This document shows, piece by piece, positions 53,449 through 62,412 of a DNA stretch of 64,000 nucleotides; within the stretch, counting starts at the first letter, position 1, and every line of letters starts with the position of its first letter. The translations under genes and the position numbers were made by a program. The stretch covers positions 124,001-188,000 of the forward strand of contig JBAOIG010000003.1 of the NCBI GenBank assembly GCA_037045155.1. The letters are read 5' to 3'. The notes beneath the pieces were generated by a model. That model had not been told where the DNA came from and made no database searches. It was given only the letters and a program-made list of their open reading frames with translations. The stretch comes from Thermomicrobiales bacterium. GTDB lineage: Bacteria > Chloroflexota > Chloroflexia > Thermomicrobiales > CFX8.

Positions 53449-54195
53449 TCACTCCTCGTCAGCCTCGTCTGGCCGGCCGTGATCGTCCTCGTAACGCGCC
53501 ACGCGGGCGCGAACCTCGGCAGGAGTCAGGGCGTTGACATCGATGCCCAGGAGATCCTTCAGGTGCTGGGCATCCTTGTAGCCGTGTGACTTCGCCCACG
53601 CCCAGAAGTGGGTCCACGAGACGTCGGCCGGATCGCCGCGCGCGGCGCTGTCTCTGGCGCGCAGATCCGATCCGCGCATCATCGGCGTTGGGGTCTCGCT
53701 ACTCGGCGGCTCCTGCTCGGCCGTCTCGTCTCCTTGCTGGACAGAACGAGGACGAGCGGGTTGTTCGGTCTGCCGGACGGGACGCATGCGTGACGGCGCC
53801 TGAGGCTGGCTGACGAGCTGCTCGGCAGGAGTGACCGCCGGGACAATCGAAACGGGCGCCGCGCCTCGTGTGCGTGGCTGGTCGGTCTCGATATATTCCG
53901 CCCCGTAGCCCAGGGCAGCGAGCGCGCGCCCGATCGCGCGTGTCTCGGCTGTCTCGACAAACGCTGCTGCGCCGGCGCGAGTTGCGCTGGCGTGGCTGGT
54001 CGCGCTGCCTCCGCCGGGAATGCTGACGGTCGCCTTGCAGATGGCATGTTCATCGTCCAGCGCCAGCAATTCGGTCTGGATGTCCGCCTCGGGATGCTCG
54101 TGCCGTAGCCAGTGCATCCGCCACTTGATATCGAGGTAGTAGGAACCATCGTCCAGTTCGCGGAGATGCTCACGGGGATCAAATCGCGTGCTCAT
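53449..54195 (-). CDS. Rad52/ERF-like ssDNA-annealing protein candidate
   Basis: 248 residues. The first ~105 contain YYLDIKWRMHWLRHEHPEA, a stretch of beta strands, then FVETAETRAIGRALAALGYGAEYIE. The AETRAIGRAL-GYG block is a hallmark of Rad52-, ERF- and Sak-type annealing proteins and related ssDNA-binding phage proteins. A Pro/Gln-rich linker follows, then a short helical tail (WTHFWAWAKSHGYKDAQHLKDLLG) which may recruit a partner. No phage genes are close, so a chromosomal copy. Assignment rests on one motif; the fold should be tested. Confidence 0.6.
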   Translation of the reverse strand: MSTRFDPREHLRELDDGSYYLDIKWRMHWLRHEHPEADIQTELLALDDEHAICKATVSIPGGGSATSHASATRAGAAAFVETAETRAIGRALAALGYGAEYIETDQPRTRGAAPVSIVPAVTPAEQLVSQPQAPSRMRPVRQTEQPARPRSVQQGDETAEQEPPSSETPTPMMRGSDLRARDSAARGDPADVSWTHFWAWAKSHGYKDAQHLKDLLGIDVNALTPAEVRARVARYEDDHGRPDEADEE

Positions 54196-54308
54196 GGCTG
54201 GGTTGCGCTCCCTTCCCGGCGGCGGTCTCCTACGATTATAGCCAGCCAGCGCCGTTGCCCGGCCGTACAATCACCCAGCGCCGAACACACCGGGCAGGAG
54301 GAGATGAC

Positions 54309-57300
54309 GTGGATACAGTTGGATGGACTGCCGATCGTAACGGCGACGGTTTCGTAGACGATATCGCGCCGAGGCTTGTCATCAATCCACCGCGGGGCAT
54401 GGTTGATCGCGACTTCTGCGCGCGACTGATCGACCTCGCCGCGCGGCTCGGCCTGGAGACGCACGCGCTGACGCTGCCGTTCGCCGTCGTGGCCGGCATG
54501 GCCAGGACGGACGATCGGCCAGACCTGACAGTCGCGACTGCCGGCGATCTCCCCGTCCTTCCGGCGCCAACCGCGTTGGGCGACGAGCGAATCGGGAACC
54601 CGGGAGAACCGTCCTCCTGTCTCACTGATCTGTTCACGATCCGTGGCGCGCTTGCCGACACCGATGGCGACCTGCTGCCGGACATGACCCGGCTGACCTT
54701 CGACCTGCCGGTCGAGATGCCGGCCCAGCTCGCGGCGTCGCTAGCCAATTTCGCGGCGCGCGTCGGGCTGGAGACCGGCGGCGTCACTCTGCCACTGGCC
54801 CGAGAAGGTGGATCGCGATTCGTCGTCCGGCCCGATATCGGCACGTCCCGTGTCACCGCAAAGGACGGCGGCTGGCTGGCAGAAGGTGACGCGATCGAGC
54901 TTGCCGATCTGCTCGACCGGGTCGCCGGCGAGTGGCCGCACCTGGCTGCGCCGGAATGCGGCGGAGTCGGCCAGTCCCTGGCCCGGCTTCGGCGCTGGCT
55001 GGCCGGGGACGGTCCCGAGCCGAACGATCCCGGCGCGGTGCTCTGGGAGCGCGAATGGGAAGCCGACTGGGAGGTCGACGGCGCTGTGGCGGCGATCGCG
55101 GAGTTGCCGAATAACGCGTTGGATGGTCGCCGGCTGGTCGTCTTCGCCAGCGAGCCGCCCGACATCCGGCGTGAGCTGGAAGAACGACTCGTGGCCGATC
55201 TGGGCTCGCGGGGGATCGACATCGACATCGTCGTCCTCTCCGCGTTCAAGGCCGGCCTGTCCTGGCTGCGCGAGGTCGTCACGCCGGCGCTCGTCGCGCT
55301 CCCTGCGTCGCCTGCCCGCGTGCGGATCGCCTACCGCCGGATGGCCGAGGTGAACACGCTCGACATGCCGATTCGCTGGCTCCAGGAGCTGTTCCCCGGC
55401 CCGGAGCTGATGGCTGCTGAGCTGGGCATCGATCCGGGCGCGATCGAGATGGTCGAAGCAGGTGATGACACGCCGGCTACCTTCGTTGCCGACGCGTTCG
55501 ATGCCGAGGGCGCAAGCCTGGGTCGCTGGACCTGCACTCCGCCGTGGCGCGCACAACCGTTCGTTCCGGCGCTGGGAGACGAGCCGGGGCGCGTCGTTGT
55601 CACGACCGGGGGCGTGATGGCCGCCGATGGCGATTCCTGGCGCGAGCTGGCGCGCGTGCCGACCGATCTCGAGACGTTCTGGGAGTTCTGGCAGGGTGTG
55701 GTGGTTCCCGATCTCTTGCGGCTGGTTGAGGAGGCCGGCGCGCGAGCCGTGTCGCAGCCATTCTTCGGCGAGCTGTTGGCGGAGGTCTGGGTCAGCGAGC
55801 CGAACGAGCGGCTCGGTGTCCGCGAGGAGAACGACTCGGCGGCGGAAGCGTTGGCCGAGGATATCTACTTCACGACGCTCGACGCGATCGAGCTGTTCGG
55901 GCAGCGCCAGACCGGTGACACGCTCTCCGCGCCGGGCGCAATCGTCCCGATCGTCCGGGTCAGTCCCGGCGCGGCCCCGTGCGCACGGGTCACCCTCCGC
56001 GCGGCCCCGTCGCGTCCGTCGCTTCCGTATCCGGATTTGCGTGTTGCCGAGCTCCGGCTCGACGGCAATCACCTGGCGATGTCGATTGTTGCGACCGTCG
56101 ACGGCGATCCCGCTGCGACCCTTGCCCGTCTCCAACAACTGGCGACGATGGAGCTTACCGACGGACGCGACTTGATCGCGGCACGTGTCGTCCTCAACGA
56201 CACAACCGTCGACCTGACGCTCTCCCTTACGTCCCCGCTCGTCTCCGGTCCCTCATCCCCCGGCCCTCGCCCGTCGATGACGGCGAATCTGCACGGCGAT
56301 GCCATCGTCGAGATGGCGGAGTCGCTGGCTGCTGCGCCGGAGGTGACTGCCTGGATCGAGGACTGGTCGTATCAGAGCCGGCCGATCCCGGCGCTGTCAC
56401 TGGCTGCGCCGTGCGAGGGGCGGTTGCGTTCGCCACTCAAGGCAGCGATCCTCAAGCCGACCTACCTGATCGTGGCCCGTCACCATGCGAACGAAATCTC
56501 CAGCACGAACGCCGCGTTCCAGCTCGCCTGGCTCTGCGCGAATGAGCCACACTGGCGACGCTACCTGGATGCGGTCAACATCGTCATCCTCCCGTACGAG
56601 AATCCCGACGGCGCGGCCCTCCACGCCATGTTGGCGAGCTTCCCCGAGTCGCAGACCTGGAAGCACCACCCGGCGCGATACAACGCGCTCGGCTTCGAGT
56701 ACGGCGCTGACCACCTCAACCCGGACAGCCGCTTCGGCGAGGCCCGGGCACGCGGGTCGCTCTGGCGGCGCTGGTTGCCCGATGTCGTCGTCGACAATCA
56801 CGGGGTGCCGTCACACGAGTGGGTCCAGCCGTTCGCTGGCTACGGCTCACCGCCGCGCTTCCGTGTCTCCTACTGGATCGTTCAGGCGTTACTCTACGGG
56901 ATCGCGTCGTACCTCGATGACCCGGATGCGCCAGAGCAGCGCGCATCGGTCGACGCCCTGCGCGACGCCGTCTCGGCGAAGGTCCGGGATAGCGATATCG
57001 GCGATTGGAACCGTGTCTACGGCGCGAGCTACCGCGCGTGGGGCCAGTCGCGCGAGCCGGAACGCTTCCCCGGCGCGTTCCACGACGACATGCTCTGGCA
57101 CGTTGCGGCTCTCGAGCCCGGGTCGCCCTATCGCGGCTTTCACCTGCTCTACCCGCGCACGACGGCCCTCTCCTGGATCACCGAGGTGAACGACGAGACG
57201 GCCGAAGGGGAGCATCTGGAGCGAGTGGCCCGCGCCCATCTGCTGGCCAACGAGGCGACGCTCGACCTGCTGGTCGCTGCCGCATCGCCGCCCGAAGCGC

Positions 57301-57374
57301 GGGCGATCGATCACGGTGACGGAGCGACAACCTGGCGGGTCGGTCGCCGGAGGCCGTTACTGGTGCGTGGCTAA
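54309..57374 (+). CDS. Large M14-family zinc carboxypeptidase
   Basis: 1021 residues. Metal motif His726-Ala-Asn-Glu729 with His831 about 100 residues on, and Glu959 (TEVNDE) as catalytic base: the M14 set. The long N-terminal part (~700 residues) contains two acidic Ca-binding-like loops, DRNGDGFVDD (9-18) and a DTDGDLLPD (about 115), and no signal peptide, so it is likely cytosolic. GTG 54309 is set by AGGAGGAG. The stretch SPLVSGPSSPGPRPSM (about 644-659) is written in the genome's C-rich repeat sequence. Faces a hydantoinase A/B pair; role in the same catabolism is inferred. Confidence 0.85.
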   Translation: MDTVGWTADRNGDGFVDDIAPRLVINPPRGMVDRDFCARLIDLAARLGLETHALTLPFAVVAGMARTDDRPDLTVATAGDLPVLPAPTALGDERIGNPGEPSSCLTDLFTIRGALADTDGDLLPDMTRLTFDLPVEMPAQLAASLANFAARVGLETGGVTLPLAREGGSRFVVRPDIGTSRVTAKDGGWLAEGDAIELADLLDRVAGEWPHLAAPECGGVGQSLARLRRWLAGDGPEPNDPGAVLWEREWEADWEVDGAVAAIAELPNNALDGRRLVVFASEPPDIRRELEERLVADLGSRGIDIDIVVLSAFKAGLSWLREVVTPALVALPASPARVRIAYRRMAEVNTLDMPIRWLQELFPGPELMAAELGIDPGAIEMVEAGDDTPATFVADAFDAEGASLGRWTCTPPWRAQPFVPALGDEPGRVVVTTGGVMAADGDSWRELARVPTDLETFWEFWQGVVVPDLLRLVEEAGARAVSQPFFGELLAEVWVSEPNERLGVREENDSAAEALAEDIYFTTLDAIELFGQRQTGDTLSAPGAIVPIVRVSPGAAPCARVTLRAAPSRPSLPYPDLRVAELRLDGNHLAMSIVATVDGDPAATLARLQQLATMELTDGRDLIAARVVLNDTTVDLTLSLTSPLVSGPSSPGPRPSMTANLHGDAIVEMAESLAAAPEVTAWIEDWSYQSRPIPALSLAAPCEGRLRSPLKAAILKPTYLIVARHHANEISSTNAAFQLAWLCANEPHWRRYLDAVNIVILPYENPDGAALHAMLASFPESQTWKHHPARYNALGFEYGADHLNPDSRFGEARARGSLWRRWLPDVVVDNHGVPSHEWVQPFAGYGSPPRFRVSYWIVQALLYGIASYLDDPDAPEQRASVDALRDAVSAKVRDSDIGDWNRVYGASYRAWGQSREPERFPGAFHDDMLWHVAALEPGSPYRGFHLLYPRTTALSWITEVNDETAEGEHLERVARAHLLANEATLDLLVAAASPPEARAIDHGDGATTWRVGRRRPLLVRG
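56248..56262. repeat. C-rich repeat inside the M14 gene
   Basis: GTCCCTCATCCCCC followed by GGCCCTCGCCC, the same tract as at 250-289 and 1811-1851 (12 identical bases), here inside an open frame and read as Ser-Gly-Pro-Ser-Ser-Pro-Gly. It seems to have been inserted in frame. Confidence 0.5.
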
Positions 57375-57419
57375 CGAGCGGGCGGTTGGTGCATCGCCCC
57401 CGACCGCGCAGCGGATACA

Positions 57420-59024
57420 CTAGCGAGATGTTGGCCGGCCCCAGCCGCCGCCGCCTGGCGATCGGATCGAGAGACGGTCGCCTGGCTCGGCCATGAAGCG
57501 CACCTTGCCGGGCAGTGGTTCTTCGACGCCATCGCGCAGCAGGACGTTTGCCCCTCGCTCGCCCGGTTCGCCGCCCTGGAGGCCCCACGGCGCGATTCGG
57601 CGACGTTCGGTCAGCAGTGTGACTTCAGTCAGCGTCTCGAAGGCGATCTCGCGAACCAGCCCGTCACCGCCGCGCGCTGCGCCAGCCCCGCCGGAGCCAT
57701 CTCGGAGCCGGTACTCGGTGATCCGCATCGGGTAGGCGAACTCGAACGCCTCGACCGGGGTGTTCAGCGTGTTGCTCATGTGGACATGGACTCCGGAGAG
57801 ACCGTCCAGCCCCGGCCGAGCGCCCATTCCGCCACCCATCGTCTCGTAGTAGGCGAACGGCTGGCCGGTGCGTGGGTCAGTCCCGCCGGCCGTGACGTTG
57901 TTCATCGTCCCCTGGCTGGCGGCGGGGATGATGTCCGGCAGCGCCTGAGCCAGCGCGCCGAAGATGACATCGGTGATGCGCTGGGAGGTCTCGACGTTGC
58001 CTCCGGCCACTGGCCGTGGTGGACGGGCGTTCACAACGGTCCCGGCCGGCGCAATCACCGTGACCGGCGCGAAGGTGCCGTGGTTGGACGGCGCATCCTC
58101 GGGCATCAGACACCGAACGACATAATACGAGGCCGACTTGGCGACGGCCGCGACGGCGTTGATGCTGCCGCGCGATTCGGGCGCTGTGCCGGTGAAGTCG
58201 ACGGTCATGTCACCGCCGCGGACAGTGACGGTCGCGCAGATCGCGATCGGCTCCGCAGAGACGCCATCGTCGTCGAGATAGTCAGTGAACGTAAACACGC
58301 CATCGGGGATCTGCTCGATCGTTGCGCGAGTGATCCGCTCGCCGTAGTCGATCAGCGCGTCGATATGGGCGTTGAGCGTCGCGAGGCCGGCCCGCTCGAC
58401 GAGCTCCTGGACGCGGCGGGCGGCGGTGCGGTTGGCGGCGACCTGAGCGGTGAGGTCGCCCCGCCGCTCGTCGGGCGTGCGGACGTTGCGCAACAGCAGC
58501 CGCAGCGCCGCCTGGTTCGGCTCACCCGCCTCCCACAGCTTGATCGGCGGGATGATGATCCCCTCCTGATAGATCTCCGTGGCGATCGGCATCGAGCCGG
58601 CCGAGATGCCGCCGATGTCGGCGTGGTGGGCGCGGTTTGCGGCGAAACCAGCCAGCACCCGCTCGCCAGACTGCCGGACGAATAGCGGTGAGATCAACGT
58701 GATATCCGGCAGATGGGTGCCACCGAGAAACGGGTCGTTCAGCGCGATCACATCGCCGGGCAGGAATCGCTCGAACTCCGCCAGCGCGGCTGCGACGGAA
58801 TCCGGCATCGACCCGAGGTGAACCGGGATGTGCGCCGCCTGGGCGACCAGCCGGCCGTGTCGATCGAACAGTGCGCATGAGAAGTCGCGCCGCTCCTTGA
58901 TGTTCGGCGAATAGGAGCTGCGCGTCAGCACCGCCCCCATCTCCTCGGCAATCGCCGTCAGCGCGCTGCGGAAGATCTCCAGACTGACCGGATCGACGAC
59001 CGGCGCTTCAGGTTGGCTACTCAT
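57420..59024 (-). CDS. hyuB: Hydantoinase/oxoprolinase family subunit B
   Basis: 534 residues. HyuB/OxoB signatures: VLTRSSYSPNIKERRDFSCALFD, PGDVIALNDPFLGGTHLPDITLISP, HHADIGGISAGSMP, and the C-terminal ETMGGGMGARPGLDGLSGVHVHMSNTLNTPVEAFE-like region (each part shorter than twenty residues here). With HyuA it hydrolyses N-carbamoyl/hydantoin-type rings with ATP. The ATG at 59024 lies in a CTCATCCC tract, which on the minus strand reads GGGATGAGG and serves as start and spacer. Gap to hyuA 17 bp. Confidence 0.92.
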   Translation of the reverse strand: MSSQPEAPVVDPVSLEIFRSALTAIAEEMGAVLTRSSYSPNIKERRDFSCALFDRHGRLVAQAAHIPVHLGSMPDSVAAALAEFERFLPGDVIALNDPFLGGTHLPDITLISPLFVRQSGERVLAGFAANRAHHADIGGISAGSMPIATEIYQEGIIIPPIKLWEAGEPNQAALRLLLRNVRTPDERRGDLTAQVAANRTAARRVQELVERAGLATLNAHIDALIDYGERITRATIEQIPDGVFTFTDYLDDDGVSAEPIAICATVTVRGGDMTVDFTGTAPESRGSINAVAAVAKSASYYVVRCLMPEDAPSNHGTFAPVTVIAPAGTVVNARPPRPVAGGNVETSQRITDVIFGALAQALPDIIPAASQGTMNNVTAGGTDPRTGQPFAYYETMGGGMGARPGLDGLSGVHVHMSNTLNTPVEAFEFAYPMRITEYRLRDGSGGAGAARGGDGLVREIAFETLTEVTLLTERRRIAPWGLQGGEPGERGANVLLRDGVEEPLPGKVRFMAEPGDRLSIRSPGGGGWGRPTSR

Positions 59025-59050
59025 CCCTCATCCCCTTTGCCTCATCCCTG
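59020..59050. repeat. C-rich repeat over the hyuA-hyuB junction
   Basis: ACTCATCCCTCATCCCC and CTCATCCCTG hold both the hyuB ATG (59022-59024) and the hyuA TGA (59042-59044) on the minus strand. The repeat unit GGGATGAG thus provides stop and start codons. Confidence 0.55.
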
Positions 59051-61042
59051 AATAATCAGATTGCCGACTTCGTCGTTCGTCGCGCGCCAGCCGGGCGGGA
59101 CGACGAGGGTCGTGTCGTACTGGGTGACAATCGCTGGCCCGTCGATGTAGTGGCCAGGCTCGAGAGTGGCGCGATCGTAGATCGGGGTGTCATGACGTAT
59201 CGCCGCGCCGTTGACGCCGAAGACGGCCGGGAGCGTGAGCGCGGAAGTCGCCGGACGTGGATCGAGCACAGGCTGGCGCGCGATTCGCGGCGGTGTTGCA
59301 ACGCCGCGCGCCTTGACCCTGACGTTGACCACCTGGACGCGCTCTGCCGGGTCGCTGTAGCCGAAGCGACGCTCGTGGGCGGCGTGGAAGTCCTTGATCG
59401 CTGCGTCGAAGTTACCGGTGTAGGGGATAACCAGCTCGTACGACTGCCCGACATACCGTAGGTCGAGCAGGCGCTCGATCCGGATCAAGTCGGGCGCGAT
59501 CCCTTCCGCGGCAAGGTCGCTCTCTCCGGTTGCCGCGAGCTCGGCGAAGGCCGGCTCGATGATGCTGATGGCATCGGCTGCGTCGACCATGACGGTGCGG
59601 ACGTAATCCTTCAGCACGTCCGCGGCGAGCATGCCGAGCGCTGAGAGGACCCCCGGCGTCGCCGGCGCCAGCACCCGCGGGATGCGCAGCGCGGCCGCCA
59701 GCTCGCAGGCATGCAGCGGGCCTGCCCCGCCGAAGGCGACCAGGCTGAACCGCCGTGGGTCGTGCCCGCGTTCGACCGAGATCACGCGGATCGCAGCCTC
59801 CATGTTCGCGTTGGCAATGCGGATGATGCCGAGCGCTGCTTCTTCGACGCTGCCCCCGAGCCGGTCAGCGATTGTTTCGACGGCAGCGCGGGCCGCGTCG
59901 ACATCGAGCGTCATCGTGCCGCCGAGGAAATTGTCGGGGATCAGCCGGCCCAGGACGACGTTGGCGTCGGTGACGGTTGGCTCGACCCCTCCGCGCCCAT
60001 AGGCGGCCGGGCCGGGGTCGGCGCCGGCCGAGCGGGGGCCGACGCGAAGCGCGCCGCCGAGGTCGAACCAGGCGATGCTGCCTCCCCCCGCGCCGACGGT
60101 GTGGATATCGATCGTCGGGAGTCGGGTCGGGTGGCCGCCGATCTGACCGTCGGTCGTCTCGCCAACGGCTCCGTCGATCAGCGCGACATCCGTCGAGGTG
60201 CCGCCCATGTCGAAGGTGATCGTCTGGCTGAAACCGGATGCCCCGCCGACGAACGCCGCGCCGACGACCCCGGCGGCCGGGCCGGAGAGCAACGTCCGCG
60301 CCGCCTCTCGTCGCGCGGTCGCCGCCGATATCGAGCCGCCGTTCGATTGCATGATCCGTAGCGGCAACCCATCCGGCAGCGCTTCCTCAAGCCGGGCGAG
60401 GTAGCGGTCCATCAGCGGGCCGACGTAGGCGTTGAGCACGACCGTGCTGGTGCGCTCGTACTCCCGGAACTCTGGCAGCACTTCGAAGGATGCCGAGACG
60501 TGCAGGCCGGCCGCGCGGGCGGCAGCGGCCACCGCCTCCTCGTGGGCCGGGTTGGCGAACGAGAACAGCAGGCAGACTGCGACCGACCTGACTCCACTAT
60601 CGACCATGGCCTGGACGGCCCGCGTCACCGACTCGGCGTCGAGCGGCGTCATGACACCACCCCGCTCGTCGAGTCGCTCGATGACCTCGACCCGACGGTC
60701 GCGGGGAACGAGCGGCTCCTCGCGCGTCACACGCAGGTCATACAGCTTCGGACGGGTCTGGCGGCCGATCTCGAGCACGTCGCGGAATCCAGAAGTTGTG
60801 ATCAGCCCGGCCCGCACCCCCTTGCGCTCGAGCACCGCGTTCGTCGCGACGGTTGAGCCGTGGACAAGCGCGTGCATCCGGTCCAGCACGCCGAGCTCGC
60901 GCAACCCCTGGACGATTGCCCGGTCGGGGCTATCGGGAGTCGAGAGCACCTTGTGGACGCGGATATCATCCCCGTCGATGACAACGAAGTCGGTGAACGT
61001 TCCGCCGGTGTCGACGCCGACGAGCGCTGAGCGTTCCGTCAT
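59042..61042 (-). CDS. hyuA: Hydantoinase/oxoprolinase family subunit A
   Basis: 666 residues. Actin-like ATPase fold: GVDTGGTFTDFVVIDG at the start, later SGPAAGVVGAAFVGG, TFDMGGTSTDVALIDG and the glycine-rich GSIAWFDLGGALRVGPRSAGADPGPAAYGRGG. Partner of HyuB in ATP-dependent hydantoin, 5-oxoproline or acetophenone-type turnover; biotin or metal subunits of acetone carboxylase are absent, so hydantoinase is favoured. Upstream TACAAT promoter at 61138-61143 and divergent glycosyltransferase gene. Confidence 0.92.
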   Translation of the reverse strand: MTERSALVGVDTGGTFTDFVVIDGDDIRVHKVLSTPDSPDRAIVQGLRELGVLDRMHALVHGSTVATNAVLERKGVRAGLITTSGFRDVLEIGRQTRPKLYDLRVTREEPLVPRDRRVEVIERLDERGGVMTPLDAESVTRAVQAMVDSGVRSVAVCLLFSFANPAHEEAVAAAARAAGLHVSASFEVLPEFREYERTSTVVLNAYVGPLMDRYLARLEEALPDGLPLRIMQSNGGSISAATARREAARTLLSGPAAGVVGAAFVGGASGFSQTITFDMGGTSTDVALIDGAVGETTDGQIGGHPTRLPTIDIHTVGAGGGSIAWFDLGGALRVGPRSAGADPGPAAYGRGGVEPTVTDANVVLGRLIPDNFLGGTMTLDVDAARAAVETIADRLGGSVEEAALGIIRIANANMEAAIRVISVERGHDPRRFSLVAFGGAGPLHACELAAALRIPRVLAPATPGVLSALGMLAADVLKDYVRTVMVDAADAISIIEPAFAELAATGESDLAAEGIAPDLIRIERLLDLRYVGQSYELVIPYTGNFDAAIKDFHAAHERRFGYSDPAERVQVVNVRVKARGVATPPRIARQPVLDPRPATSALTLPAVFGVNGAAIRHDTPIYDRATLEPGHYIDGPAIVTQYDTTLVVPPGWRATNDEVGNLIIQG

Positions 61043-61137
61043 CGGGGCTGGCCGTCCATTTCGTTCGAGTGCGTTGCCGGCGCGGAGCCGGTTGCGCTGG
61101 CTTTGCCGTCAGCCATCCAGGCTGACCGGTGACAGTG

Positions 61138-61143
61138 ATTGTA
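61138..61143 (-). promoter_or_regulatory. Candidate -10 box TACAAT for hyuA
   Basis: TACAAT on the minus strand, ~95 bp before the hyuA ATG. It is the same hexamer as at 6904 (mnmA) and 61199 (glycosyltransferase). Confidence 0.35.
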
Positions 61144-61198
61144 GTGCAGCGCGTCACCGGATCTGGCCGATTCCCTGCGGCAAGCAGCGCGGAACCAC

Positions 61199-61204
61199 TA
61201 CAAT
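61199..61204 (+). promoter_or_regulatory. Candidate -10 box TACAAT, leaderless start
   Basis: TACAAT ends 8 nt before the GTG at 61213, which has no good ribosome-binding site. This spacing puts the predicted transcription start at or next to the GTG, as in leaderless mRNAs. Confidence 0.45.
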
Positions 61205-61212
61205 GCCCTGTC

Positions 61213-62412
61213 GTGAGAAGCACACCGCGTGTCTGCTATGCCGGGACCTACGAGCGGGACTATCCGCGTAACCGGATCGTCATCGACGCCCTGCGCGATG
61301 CCGGCGCACAGGTGGAGGAAGCGCACGCGCCAGTCTTCGAGCGCAGGCGCGATAAGAGCAGCGTCGGGCTAGCCACGCTGGGCGGCCTGGCCGTGAGACT
61401 GGCGCTCGCGTACCTGCGGCTCATCCCGGACGTTGCGCTGCGTCTGCTGCGTTGCGATGCCCTGATGTTGGGGTATGTCGGACAGCTCGACGCGCTCGTC
61501 CTCGCCCCACTTGCCCGACTGTTGGGCCGGCCGGTGATCTTCAACCCATTGGTGACACTCACCGACACGGTCGTTGAGGACCGCGGCCAGTTCGCGCCCG
61601 ACTCAGTGCCGGCCCGCGCCATCGCGCTGCTCGACCGGCTGGCGCTTGGCATCGCCGACCTGGTGCTGGCCGACACCACCGAGAACGCACGCTACATGTC
61701 TGAGCGGTTCGGCGTTCTGCCGGAGAAGATCGTCGTCGTGCCGGTCGGGTCCGACGAGGGCGTGTTCTTCCCCTCCGAGCGCGCGACAGATCGTCCGGGT
61801 TGCAGCACCGAGGCCGGGCGGACGACGGACGACCCGCTCGACGTGCTGTTCGTCGGCAAGTTCATCCCGCTCCACGGGATCGAGACGGTCGTTCGCGCAG
61901 CGGCGTTGCTGGAGCGGCGTAGCGTCCCGGCCCGCTTCGAGCTGGTCGGCACGGGCCAGACCTATCAGGCGGCGCGGACGCTGGCGAACGAGCTTGGCGC
62001 ACAGTCGATCGCGTGGACGGATTGGATACCCTTTGACCGGCTTGGCGCACGGTTGCGAGCCGCGGACGTCGTGCTGGGGGTGTTTGATGGCGGAGCGAAG
62101 GCGGCGCGGGTGATCCCGAACAAGGTCTACCAGTCCACTGCCTGCGGCGTCGCGACCGTCACGCGCCACTGTCCCGCCATCGAGACGTATCTGCACGACG
62201 GCGAGAACGCCTTGCTTGTGCCGCCAGATGATGCGGAGGCGTTGGCGCAGGCGATCGAACGGCTCTGCGACACGTTGCTCCGCCGCGAGATCGCCGCCGG
62301 GGGCCGGTTGGCGTACGAGCAACGAGGGTCGCAGGAGGCGGTGGCGCGGGCGCTCGCGCCGGTCGTCGCGCTGGCTCGGGACAGGGGGCGCGCGTGGCGC
62401 GATCGCGGCTGA
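61213..62412 (+). CDS. GT4-type glycosyltransferase
   Basis: About 400 residues. Two Rossmann-like halves: RVCYAGTYERDYPRNRIVIDALRDAGAQVEE at the front, and the donor half with LDVLFVGKFIPLHGIETVVRAAALL, IPNKVYQSTACGVATVTR (the E-x7-E region is replaced by K-x..), and PAIETYLHDGENALLVPPDD. It should transfer a nucleotide-sugar to a lipid-linked or protein acceptor in the cytoplasm. Start GTG chosen over an upstream ATG at 61129, since the fold begins here. First gene of an operon running to the window end; overlaps the next gene by 19 nt. Confidence 0.82.
   Translation: MRSTPRVCYAGTYERDYPRNRIVIDALRDAGAQVEEAHAPVFERRRDKSSVGLATLGGLAVRLALAYLRLIPDVALRLLRCDALMLGYVGQLDALVLAPLARLLGRPVIFNPLVTLTDTVVEDRGQFAPDSVPARAIALLDRLALGIADLVLADTTENARYMSERFGVLPEKIVVVPVGSDEGVFFPSERATDRPGCSTEAGRTTDDPLDVLFVGKFIPLHGIETVVRAAALLERRSVPARFELVGTGQTYQAARTLANELGAQSIAWTDWIPFDRLGARLRAADVVLGVFDGGAKAARVIPNKVYQSTACGVATVTRHCPAIETYLHDGENALLVPPDDAEALAQAIERLCDTLLRREIAAGGRLAYEQRGSQEAVARALAPVVALARDRGRAWRDRG

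Noticed and set aside
54741..56138. 465-codon minus frame inside the M14 gene
   Set aside because: No start site or motif; the plus-strand M14 features are decisive.
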